A DNA stretch of 38,047 bases from a virus. The stretch is taken from IMG/VR virus record IMGVR_UViG_3300025131_000153, positions 1-38,047 of that record. One strand, given 5' to 3'. The notes under the pieces were generated by a model. The model did not search any database. It saw only the letters and a program-made list of their open reading frames with translations, and had not been told where the DNA came from. Shown here one piece after another: positions 28,297-37,900 of the stretch. A program made the translations under genes and the position numbers. Position 1 is the first letter of the stretch, and the number at the start of each line of letters is the position of its first letter.

Positions 28297-28785
28297 ATGT
28301 GTTCAGGGGCAGAAATAGCAGTCATCGCCCAAGTCGCCTCAGCCGCCGCCGGAGCGGTGGGGGCTATTCAACAGGGACAGGCAGCGAAGAAATCCGCTGA
28401 ATTCAACGCCGCCGTCGCACGAAATCAGGCGATTGCCGAGCGTCAGAAGGCCCAATTTGATGCGGACCGGGACCGAGAAGCCACCCAACGTCTGCTCAGT
28501 CTACAGAACGCTCAGTTTGGGGCGAGTGGGGTGGCGGCGGCGGGGACCCCATTATTGGTCCTGTCAGACCAAGCCGCACAGGCAGAATTGGACGCACAGG
28601 CCATCATCTATGGTGGCGCGGTTCGTTCCCAAGGATTTGAAAATGAGGCCCGGCTACAAACTATCAGGGGTAAATCCGCCGCCACCGGGTCCCTGTTCTC
28701 TGCTGGTGGTTCGTTATTAACAGGATTAGGGGGAGCGGCGTCTGGTGCAAGTAAATTGCCCCCGAAGTCGTTCTTGCACATCTAA
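28297..28785 (+). CDS. Internal virion protein (gp14-like ejection protein)
   Basis: 162 residues, AGGTGA ribosome site. Ala/Gly-rich N-terminal hydrophobic helix (IAVIAQVASAAAGAVGAI), then Gln/Ala-rich helix (QGQAAKKSAEFNAAVARNQA) and RDREATQRLLSLQNAQFGAS, followed by GTPLLVLSDQAAQAELDAQA. This matches T7 gp14-like internal proteins, which form a pore in the outer membrane after ejection. Its stop overlaps the next ATG (TAATG). Confidence 0.85.
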   Translation: MCSGAEIAVIAQVASAAAGAVGAIQQGQAAKKSAEFNAAVARNQAIAERQKAQFDADRDREATQRLLSLQNAQFGASGVAAAGTPLLVLSDQAAQAELDAQAIIYGGAVRSQGFENEARLQTIRGKSAATGSLFSAGGSLLTGLGGAASGASKLPPKSFLHI

Positions 28786-30341
28786 TGGCAAAAATTCCTT
28801 TCCAATTAAGACGTAAGTCTATTCCAGGTGCGGAGTACCAGCCTCGTGCGACGGCAGACGATTTTGGCGCAGCTATCGGCAGAACCTCACAGAGGTTCGC
28901 TGGGCAAGTTAGCAAATTCGCATCAGACTTCGTTGATAAAAAGTTCCAAGAAGAATCTGATATTTACGTGTCCAGAGTGCAGTCCGAAGCACGAAAAAAG
29001 TTCACCCGTCGCGCCATAGAACTACGCAAGGAAGTAGGTGAGGATATCACAGGCACTCTGGCCTTTGAGTATGAAGCCTATCGTCACACCACCCTCCTGG
29101 ATGCCCCTAATGATGATGCCGCTCGTCGTGCAAATATAGCTCTGGATGCTATTAGTGGGACGCTCACATCTAATTCCATAATCGGGGACGAAATCGCCCG
29201 TGACAAGCGAGTAGAGTTCCAGTCGTTGCAGTCGCACCGGGACAACCTGACCACGGTGTATGACGATTTCGGCCAACTGCCTATCGTCATGGCGACGGAA
29301 GCTGCACAGATCAGCAGCCTTAGGCTGGACCCCCAGACCAAGATAGAGTTGACCATAGAACGCCGCATGGAATTGGGGCGAGAGGCTCTGACTGGGCTGG
29401 TGGATCGGGACAGGGCAGGCGCGGAGCAGGTACTACGTATATTGAATGACCCCACCCACTCCGAATTAGCAAACCTGATGGGCAACCCTGAGGAAGGCAT
29501 AGCCCTAGAGGACCTACTCGACGTCAAGCACCGCCAGAAGCTAGAGAAGTACGTTGACACGACGATCGAGTCCCATGATGCTGAAGCACGGGCGGTACGG
29601 TTGGACAAGGAAAATCAAAGGATTCTTGCCCAGCGCAAAATTAGGAATGACCTATACGTTCTATTTGAGAAGGGTACTCTCACCAACGAGCTTATTGCGG
29701 CTTCCGGCGCGGATGCGGATACGAAAAACCATATGCGAAATCTATTGATTATGCGGGAGGAGGGGCGGGAAGATCCGGGACCGGCGCAAGCGGAACGGTA
29801 TAATGCATGGGTTGCTCTGGTGGATGTTATTGAGGGCACCCCCACGGAAAATATCCAAAGAATAGATACATTGATTGATTGGCACGTGGCTGCCCGTCTA
29901 ATTACTCCTAATCAGGCGGTCCAACTGTCCCAGAGACTGAACCAGCCCGTCATCAAGGCCCGTAATCTCCTCGAAAAGACCCTCCATAACCTTATCACCA
30001 AGACCAACAACCTCACAGGTCTGCGAGACCCCGTGGGTGATGCCCTATACGAAGCGGCAATAGCTGACATCAACGATGCTGTTGAGGAAGCCACAAAAGA
30101 TTACCGCGAATTTGAAGGGCACGACTTTGGACGCCGTGCCAGTGTATATGACTTGTTCGACCCCCGCACGGAGGCAGGTAAAAAGTTGCGGAGTCGCCTA
30201 TATACGAATTATGTACGATCCCCGGCCCAAATTACGGAAGACATTGCAAGGGCAAGTGGGGTGGGGTGGGACCTTGACCCCAAGATGGAGAATCAAGCCA
30301 TTATTGATTCTATCCTTGAGGCTGTTGGTAGTAATGAGTAA
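28785..30341 (+). CDS. Internal virion protein (gp15-like position)
   Basis: 518 residues, almost wholly alpha-helical and charged: FVDKKFQEESDIYVSRVQSE, LELR-type heptads, KIELTIERRMELGREAL and similar. Position between gp14-like and the very large gp16-like gene indicates the second ejection protein, which in T7 forms part of the periplasmic DNA tunnel. No enzymatic motif is seen. It overlaps the next gene by 8 bp. Confidence 0.8.
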   Translation: MAKIPFQLRRKSIPGAEYQPRATADDFGAAIGRTSQRFAGQVSKFASDFVDKKFQEESDIYVSRVQSEARKKFTRRAIELRKEVGEDITGTLAFEYEAYRHTTLLDAPNDDAARRANIALDAISGTLTSNSIIGDEIARDKRVEFQSLQSHRDNLTTVYDDFGQLPIVMATEAAQISSLRLDPQTKIELTIERRMELGREALTGLVDRDRAGAEQVLRILNDPTHSELANLMGNPEEGIALEDLLDVKHRQKLEKYVDTTIESHDAEARAVRLDKENQRILAQRKIRNDLYVLFEKGTLTNELIAASGADADTKNHMRNLLIMREEGREDPGPAQAERYNAWVALVDVIEGTPTENIQRIDTLIDWHVAARLITPNQAVQLSQRLNQPVIKARNLLEKTLHNLITKTNNLTGLRDPVGDALYEAAIADINDAVEEATKDYREFEGHDFGRRASVYDLFDPRTEAGKKLRSRLYTNYVRSPAQITEDIARASGVGWDLDPKMENQAIIDSILEAVGSNE

Positions 30342-33300
30342 TCTTCTACAGACTCTTCAAGAACAAGGCCACGACCCCAAACGCATAGAGAGCATTGTGG
30401 GCGGGGTTCGCGCTGCTCTCGCCAAGAAGGGTATGTCCAACTACGAAATTGACCAGAAGTTGGGGATCGCGCCGTTTGACACGTCCGATTTTCAAGAGTT
30501 CCTGGTAAACGCCGCACGGGATAAGTTCGGTGAGGATGGTGGTGGTTTCGCTCGTGGGGTATTCTCCCTAGACGATTTCTTCTCAGCTGGCTTCGAGCAG
30601 TCCACTCTATCCATGGTCTTTGATCGCCCCTCTCAGGAGTCGGACGACGCTCTGATGCTTGAAGATAAATCACTGGCCCAAGACACAGCCGCCTCATTGG
30701 GTACTCTTGTTGGTGACCTTCCGGCTATGGTAGGTGGGTTCATTATTGGTGGTGGTGCTGGTGCAGGAACTGGCCCCGGAGCCCTAATCACCGGGACGGC
30801 AGGTGCGTTTGCTTTGCCGGAAGTCCTACGTACTGTGATGATGGACGCCTACGAGAATGGAACCATCACCTCTTTTGCCCAGTTCTGGGACCTGCTGGTT
30901 GAGACTAGCATCCATGGGGCCAAGGGGTATATAACGGGTGCCGCGACTGGTACGGCGGGGTGGGCCGTAAAGCCTTTGGCCAGCGTCCTACCGGGGTCCG
31001 TTTTACCGGCCACGGCGAAACTGTCCGCTGAGGTGGCCGCATTTACCACGGTGGGTGCAGGTCTGGAAGGTAGGGTGCCAGAGCCCCGCGAGTTCCTGCT
31101 GGGTGCGACTACCATTCTGGGCCTGCGAGCTGGTACCAAATCCGCTGGATTCATCGCTAAGAAGAGCAGGGACATCTACCGTAAGGTAGGCAAGCGTCCT
31201 ATAGATATGCAACAGGATATACTCATCGAGCCCACTATTAGGGAAGATTTGGCATCCGAGAACATCGAAACTCCTAGAGCCTACATGGACCCAGACCAAA
31301 TTGGGAGAGTAATACCTCTGACCAAATTGGTACGCGGTGAAGATGGCAAGCCATTAACATTTGAAACTATGGAAGCGGCTACGGAATTTGTTGAAAATCG
31401 CCAAGAATATATGACTCTCTATAGCCAAGGGTCATCCCGCAGGGAGCCCATAGGGGATAGATTCGATATCATTGAAACCGAAGGTATCATCCGGGTAACT
31501 AGAAACGCAACCAAGGATGAGCTAGATGCCGCCGGGGGTAAACCTCCGGGACTTCCCGCGCCCCCCGCGCCGAAGCAGTTGCCCAGTCCAGTCGAGAGGA
31601 CTCGCAGGGAATTCCTACAGGGTAGTGCGGCGGCGGCGGCAGTCCTCTCGACTGGCGGGAAAGTTCCATTATCTCAAGTAGTGATGGGGTCCGCTACCTC
31701 TAACAAAAGCACTCTAGTCTTTGAAGGCGGTCGAGGGGGCGTGGCAGTGTTGTTCCCCGAAAAGGCTGGCCTAGACATGTTCGGGAGTGACGGCATCGGG
31801 GTGCAATTGAAGGGGGTTAAAGATTTTGCAGAGGCGAAAGAGATCACTGAGAGATTGCCGGGTTCCGAGGAACCCTCTCATTTAGTTGTTTATAGGGCAG
31901 AGGCCAAAGAGATTGAATTTATTGATATCTCCGAAAAATCCGAGATAGAGATTGACCTGATTGTAGAAAAGGCTGAGGCCGAGGGAGTGCTACTGGACAC
32001 GGACTTCTTTGGCGCACACACGAGCCTTAAGGATATGTTTGAATTTGAGAAGAATTTCACAGGCGGGGATATGCAGCTCGCGGGTGAGAGAGTAGAATCG
32101 ATTACCAATGGAAAATTCAGACTCAACCCGATTACTAACGAAATGGAGGCTACAGAAACGGGTAAGAAGATTTTCAAACAACTAGCCGATCGTCTTGAGA
32201 GAGTGGCTAAAGAGAGAGAAGTCGAGGCCGTTCGCCAGTTGCCCGGTCCAGAGAGTCATGGCGCGGGGGGTAAACCTCCCCCGCCTCCCCCGCCGAAGCA
32301 GTTGCCCAGTCCAGAGAGTCCCAGCGATCGGATTGGAAAAAGAATTTCAGTTGGCGAGACTGAGGCCAAACAGCCTAGGAGTTTACACGACTTATATGAA
32401 AGCATCTTTGACGACCTGCATCCCTTAGCGCGGACTGTAAAAACTATTAAGGAAGCGGGTAGTATCAGTGAACTCGCCGCCCATGAGGACCCACTCATTT
32501 TGGCGCGGAACCTTAGGGGCGTGTCGGGCGTCGGTGACTCATTCCTTGAGTTCGGAGCCCTAGAGTACGCAGGGAAATCCAAGGTAGGCGAGTCCTTCCG
32601 GGAAATCGTGCGCCCCATCGATCAGGCTGGTAGGCTCCAGCCATTTAGAGAGTATATGATCGCCGTCCGTGTCTTAGAACTTGAAAAGCGCGGTATTGAA
32701 ACGGGTATCGACCCTAAGGACGCCAAAGCTACGGTGGAGGCTGGAAAGAAAGAGTTTGCTGACCACTTCAAGCGGTTACGTATTTTCCAAACCACAGTGT
32801 TGGCGTATTTAAAGGATTCGGGGGTCATCAGCGAGAAATCATTCAAGCACATCGAAGAGGCCAACAAGGACTTCGTACCTCTCAATCGCGTGATGGACCC
32901 CAATTCTACGGCGGGGGAGGGGCTACGCACATGGACGCCGATTAAGAGGATTACGGGTTCGAAGCGTACGATAGTGGACCCGATTGAGAGTATCATGAGG
33001 AATGTCTATGTCCTCACTACTCTGGCTGAGAGAAACAGGACTATGAACGCGCTGGTTGACCTTCATGAGAGGGCTCCGCACCTCAAGCTCATACGCAAGA
33101 AAAAAGCGACCTCCACTGTGACCAAGGTGGAGTCTAAGGAATTACAGAAACTTTTGGAACCTTACCTAGGATCGGGCAAAAAGGTTAAAGATCAATTGTC
33201 TGAGGCCGATATATCAGTATTTCGGAGCAAGGTGTTTCTAAATGATAAGGACGTTATTCGCTTTAAAGATGGCAAGGCTGAGGTGTACGAAGTTAACCCT

Positions 33301-34935
33301 GATCTTGCTAGAGCTTTGGCGGCGATGGACCGTGGGGAATTGGACGCGGTTGTAAAAATACTGGCTCTTCCGGCATCCCTGCTCCGGACTGGTGCTATCC
33401 TGACTGATACGTTCATGGCCCTTAACTTCATGCGGGATACGGTATCCGCCTTCCTTTACTCCAAGGACGGATTCATTCCGGTCATTGATACGTTCGTGGG
33501 CATGGCTCACATACTGGGTAGAAGCAAGGCTTACCAAGAGTGGGTAGCGTTTGGTGGACAGTTTGCCCACCTACAGGCGATAGACAGAAGTTACCACCAA
33601 AAAGGACTAAAGGAAATCCTAACCAGTCTGCCAGCCCGTAACGTGGTCCGCAACCCGCTGGAAATTCTTCGTGCTATGTCGGGGCTGGTCGAGCAAGGAA
33701 CTCGCGTCAAGGTGTTTGAGCGTCGAGCACGTAAGGCGCAGAAAAAAGAGGGTAAACCTCGTATTGAGGCCTTGACCGAGGCGGCGTTCGAAGCTAGGGA
33801 CGTGACGCTGGATTTCCAGAAGTTTGGTGCCAAGACCCGATCACTCAATGCTATGTCCGCTTTCTTAAATCCGTTCCTACAGGGGCAGGACAAGCTCGTA
33901 AGGGCGTTCAAAGATCGTCCCGTGGCGATGACTGCTAGGGTTTTTGCTGGGATAGTCTTGCCGTCAGTCATGCTTCATTTGGCCCAGCGTGACGAGAAAT
34001 GGTATAAGGAGCTTGCCCAGTGGGAGCGGGACTTGCACTGGAACTTCAAAGTCGATGATGTGATATGGAAAATCCCAAAACCCTTTGAGATTGGTTTGAT
34101 TTTTGGCACGGGTGCTGAAAACTTCGTTGAGTGGATGATCGATGGCGACGACAAAACCGCCAGGAGATTCCTAAATACTCTTGCTAAATCAGTGGTGCCA
34201 AATCTAATTCCACAAGCATTAATGGTTTCGCGAGAGGTGTGGGCCAATAAGAGTGTCTTCCTAGATAGACCTATCATCCCCCGCGACAGAGAAGGTTTGT
34301 TGTCAGAACTACAACATGGCCTCTATACTTCTGAGACAGCCAAGCTTATTGGGAGAGCGATAGGCGCGGTACCATTGGTTGGTCCCACGGATAAAATAGC
34401 CAGTGGTGCGGTGGTCGAGCACATCATTAGGGGGTGGACTGGCGGACTGGGAAAATACGCTCTGGACCTGATAGATGGGGCTCTCGTTGCCAGTGGTGCA
34501 GTCCCGGACAATATCGAACCGACGCCCTCCGTCTTGTCCAGAATTCCTTTTATTAAGGCTTTCGTCGTGCGTCACCCGTCGCTAAACACCTCGACCATTG
34601 AGCGGTTTTATGAGGCGTACGCAAGGCAAGAGTCCATCATGAAGTCGTACAAAAAGCTTGTGGCAGAGGGGCGTGGACAGGAAGCCCAGGAGTTGTTCAT
34701 TGATACGGCACAGTCGGGGGGAATCTATCGCCTGGCCAAACAGCGCGAGGCGATGGCCAATATGTCCAAGATGATTCGGCGTATGTATAGGCTCAAAAAG
34801 ATGGAGGGGATGGACGACAAACAGTTGGCCCAGTGGAAACGGGAAAATATTGACGCCTTGTACATAAGAATGAACCAAATCGCTGCTACTGGCCTCGCGG
34901 TGGCCGACGCATTCGAGGAGTCTATTGCTAAGTAG
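30334..34935 (+). CDS. Very large internal virion/ejection protein (gp16-like position, LPD38-type C-terminus)
   Basis: 1533 residues from ATG 30334; the frame is open upstream, but that part overlaps the preceding gene. A Gly-rich hydrophobic stretch (GGFIIGGGAGAGTG) lies at about residue 130-145. Near-identical Pro-rich linkers GGKPP...PKQLPSP at about 401-421 and 645-662 flank a module of about 220 residues, which starts with RRxFL-type RREFLQGSAAAAAVLS (424-439). The C-terminal third (RDTVSAFLYSKDGFIPVIDT, IPKPFEIGLIFG) resembles domain LPD38 of large phage polyvalent proteins. No lysozyme motif is found. Expected role: ejected with DNA, forming the cell-envelope conduit. Confidence 0.75.
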   Translation: MSNLLQTLQEQGHDPKRIESIVGGVRAALAKKGMSNYEIDQKLGIAPFDTSDFQEFLVNAARDKFGEDGGGFARGVFSLDDFFSAGFEQSTLSMVFDRPSQESDDALMLEDKSLAQDTAASLGTLVGDLPAMVGGFIIGGGAGAGTGPGALITGTAGAFALPEVLRTVMMDAYENGTITSFAQFWDLLVETSIHGAKGYITGAATGTAGWAVKPLASVLPGSVLPATAKLSAEVAAFTTVGAGLEGRVPEPREFLLGATTILGLRAGTKSAGFIAKKSRDIYRKVGKRPIDMQQDILIEPTIREDLASENIETPRAYMDPDQIGRVIPLTKLVRGEDGKPLTFETMEAATEFVENRQEYMTLYSQGSSRREPIGDRFDIIETEGIIRVTRNATKDELDAAGGKPPGLPAPPAPKQLPSPVERTRREFLQGSAAAAAVLSTGGKVPLSQVVMGSATSNKSTLVFEGGRGGVAVLFPEKAGLDMFGSDGIGVQLKGVKDFAEAKEITERLPGSEEPSHLVVYRAEAKEIEFIDISEKSEIEIDLIVEKAEAEGVLLDTDFFGAHTSLKDMFEFEKNFTGGDMQLAGERVESITNGKFRLNPITNEMEATETGKKIFKQLADRLERVAKEREVEAVRQLPGPESHGAGGKPPPPPPPKQLPSPESPSDRIGKRISVGETEAKQPRSLHDLYESIFDDLHPLARTVKTIKEAGSISELAAHEDPLILARNLRGVSGVGDSFLEFGALEYAGKSKVGESFREIVRPIDQAGRLQPFREYMIAVRVLELEKRGIETGIDPKDAKATVEAGKKEFADHFKRLRIFQTTVLAYLKDSGVISEKSFKHIEEANKDFVPLNRVMDPNSTAGEGLRTWTPIKRITGSKRTIVDPIESIMRNVYVLTTLAERNRTMNALVDLHERAPHLKLIRKKKATSTVTKVESKELQKLLEPYLGSGKKVKDQLSEADISVFRSKVFLNDKDVIRFKDGKAEVYEVNPDLARALAAMDRGELDAVVKILALPASLLRTGAILTDTFMALNFMRDTVSAFLYSKDGFIPVIDTFVGMAHILGRSKAYQEWVAFGGQFAHLQAIDRSYHQKGLKEILTSLPARNVVRNPLEILRAMSGLVEQGTRVKVFERRARKAQKKEGKPRIEALTEAAFEARDVTLDFQKFGAKTRSLNAMSAFLNPFLQGQDKLVRAFKDRPVAMTARVFAGIVLPSVMLHLAQRDEKWYKELAQWERDLHWNFKVDDVIWKIPKPFEIGLIFGTGAENFVEWMIDGDDKTARRFLNTLAKSVVPNLIPQALMVSREVWANKSVFLDRPIIPRDREGLLSELQHGLYTSETAKLIGRAIGAVPLVGPTDKIASGAVVEHIIRGWTGGLGKYALDLIDGALVASGAVPDNIEPTPSVLSRIPFIKAFVVRHPSLNTSTIERFYEAYARQESIMKSYKKLVAEGRGQEAQELFIDTAQSGGIYRLAKQREAMANMSKMIRRMYRLKKMEGMDDKQLAQWKRENIDALYIRMNQIAATGLAVADAFEESIAK

Positions 34936-34954
34936 ACCCTCAATGTGGTACAAT
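34925..34954 (+). promoter_or_regulatory. Extended -10 promoter for the tail fibre
   Basis: TTGCTA (34925-34930), 18-base spacer, TACAAT (34949-34954) preceded by TGG as extended -10. Only 39 bp separate the genes. The GTGGTAC context matches the promoters at 10085 and 12782. Confidence 0.6.
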
Positions 34955-34974
34955 GCACTTAGGAGTACCAAAGA

Positions 34975-37900
34975 ATGACCTTATCGGGAACTACAACGGA
35001 AGTTAGCTATGCTGGGGATGGCGCGGTAACGGTGTTCACCGTGACTTTTCCATTTTTGGGTACCGGCTCCACATCAGAATTAGAGGTCGTTGAACGAATC
35101 ATAGCGACTGGTGCCGAGACTACCCAGACCTATTCTACAGATTACACGGTCACTGGGGGGTCTGGTTCCACGGGTACTGTGACGGCGGCTACGGCTCCAG
35201 CGTCTGCAGTCGAGTGGCACATTCGGCGGATCACCACCAGAACTCAGGGTACTGATTACGTCGAAAATGATGAGTTCCCCGCTAACAGTCATGAGGATGC
35301 CCTAGATCGTCTGACGATGATTGCACAGGAAACCATCCGCGACTTGGGTGATTCATTCCAGTATCCGGACAGCTACACGGGCGGTGCTTCCACCATCATG
35401 CCAGAGCCCGTGGCCAATAGCTATCTACTCTGGAACGCGGATGCGGACGCTCTGACGACATCCACCACGTCGGCGGCACAATTCCTTGGCAGCAATGGCA
35501 CAGTATCTCTTCCGTTTTACTCTTTCTCAGATGACCCAGATTCGGGCGTATACCGGATTGGGGCCAATAATGTTGGCATCGGAGTAGCTGCGACAAAGAT
35601 ACTGGACGTTGCAACAGCTGGGTTGTCCATCACTGGCACGACAACAAGTTCCGGTATTCTGTCCATCGACGACACAACCGAAACGTCGTCGGGCACCACC
35701 GGGTCCATCCACACAGATGGCGGCGTTGGAATCGCCAAGAAGCTGCACGTCATTGGAACGACCACGCATGGCGGGAATGTTGTCAGCGACACCGACAGCA
35801 CAGATGATCTTGGAACTACCGGGGTTCGCTGGGCCAATCTGTTCGTCGATGACATCACGGCCACGGCGGCGATCACTGCCGGCGGTGTTATCACTGGTGC
35901 CACGCTTGAGGCGACAGGCGACACCAGCGCATCCGATAATGCTGCGATAGGCTACACCGCTTCCGAAGGTTTAATTCTCACAGGGCAGGGAAGTTCTTAT
36001 GACATAACACTGAAGAACGATGCTGACGGCACTATTTTTGGTGTTCCCACGGGAGAAACGAGCATTCTTTTCCCAGATAATGCAAAGGCAGAATTTGGTA
36101 CAGGTCGTGATTTACAAATTTATCATTCCGGCAGTCATAGTTATATTAATGACAGTGGCGTAGGTAATTTATATCTTGCTGGTGATAACTTAGCGTTAAC
36201 GTCCGCTGGTACATCCGAAAGTTATCTACAAGCTGTTAAAGACGGCGCTGTCACTCTTTACTACGATAATACCGCTGCACTTGCTACTGCGTCTGCTGCT
36301 GTAAATGTTACAGGTGATCTAACCGCAACGCTTACAATCCAACCCGGTGGTGATACTTCTACTGGAGACAGTGCTGCAATCGGCTATACCGCTGCTGAAG
36401 GGCTCATCCTAACCGGCCAAGGCAGCACCTCAGATATTACAGTAAAGAACGATGCTGATGGTACTGTCTTCACAGTTCCCACTGGTACAGACGATATTAA
36501 GTTTCCTGATGATGCAAAAGCCATATTCGGCGCGGATGATGACCTGTCTATTTATTCTAGCGGTTCTAGCGGCGTTATTACGGCCCCTACTAATTTGAGA
36601 TTGTATACGGCAGATTGGGGTGTATCGAACGCTGGTGCATCTGAATCAATGATAAGTGCCGTGCAAAATGGCGCTGTCACTCTTTACTACGACAATACCG
36701 TTGCACTTGCTACTGCGTCTGCTGCTGTAAATGTTACAGGTGATCTAACCGCAACGCTTACAATCCAACCCGGTGGTGATACTTCTGCCGGAGATGCTGC
36801 TGCGATAGGCTACACCGCCGGTGAAGGGCTCATCCTAACCGGCCAAGGCTCGACCTCAGATATCACAGTAAAGAATGATGCTGATGGTACGGTATTTACA
36901 GTCCCAACAGGGACAGATGATATTCTGTTCCCTGACACCGCAAAGGCAATGTGGGGTGATAGTAGTGATTTACAAATTTACCATGATGGTAATGGTTTTA
37001 TTGCGAGCAACATCGGTCTTTATTTACGATCTACTTCGATGTATGTACAAAATGCTGATGGTTCAGAAACCTCTGCTCGATTTTTAATGGATAATGCGGC
37101 TGAGCTTTATTATGACAACAGTAAAAAGTTTGAAACAACCGCTGCCGGAGTCACTATAACCGGCGAAGCTATCGCGACCGGATTCACCGGCACCTTAGAC
37201 GGCATACTTGGTTCCGGTGCGGCAGCGGCTGCTTCAGTGACAACGCTTACCACCAGCGGCATCGTTTCGGTCGACGACACCACCGACAGCACCAGCGGCA
37301 CCACAGGCAGCATCCATACTGATGGTGGGGTTGGTGTGGCGAAGGATGTGTTCATCGGTGGGGAGGTTGGAATTGGTGCAGCTCCCGGAGCTCCAAAATT
37401 GAATATAGCCTCTTCTGCGCTTGGTGTTGCTGCACAATTCACTGATGGCGTTAACTACGGATTAAACATCACAGGCATTTCTGGCGGTGTAGATTATGTA
37501 ATGAATGGGACACAGAGCTTTAGAGTTTCCCAAGTTAGTGGCGGGACACCTTTACTGATTGATACTAGTGGAAATCTAATTACCGACGGCCTTCTTTCCG
37601 TTGACGACACCACCGACAGCACCAGCGGCACGACAGGCAGTATCCATACGGATGGCGGGCTAGGTGTAGAGAAAGATATCTATTGTAAGGCCACAATTAT
37701 ATCAGCGGAACAATTGGTTCTTGGTATCCCCGGTAGCCGCCACGGCTTTGTTGCTTCGGGCAATCATATGTATTTCAATATCGACAGTGACAATAACTCA
37801 GCCTCTGGAGATACTTTTGCATGGGGTAAAGATAGGCTTCAGGACACCGGAGGCACAACGCTAATGACATTGGACGATGTTGGCGACCTAGTGGTGTCTG

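Noticed and set aside
30076-30333. 86-codon upstream extension of the large ejection protein
   Set aside because: It overlaps the preceding gene's well-formed C-terminus in another frame; ATG 30334 with the typical 8-bp stop/start overlap is the natural start.
31603-31650. True Tat signal peptide
   Set aside because: The RRxFL motif is internal at residue 424 of a virion protein, without a start codon or ribosome site at that point, so it cannot act as an N-terminal export signal as written.
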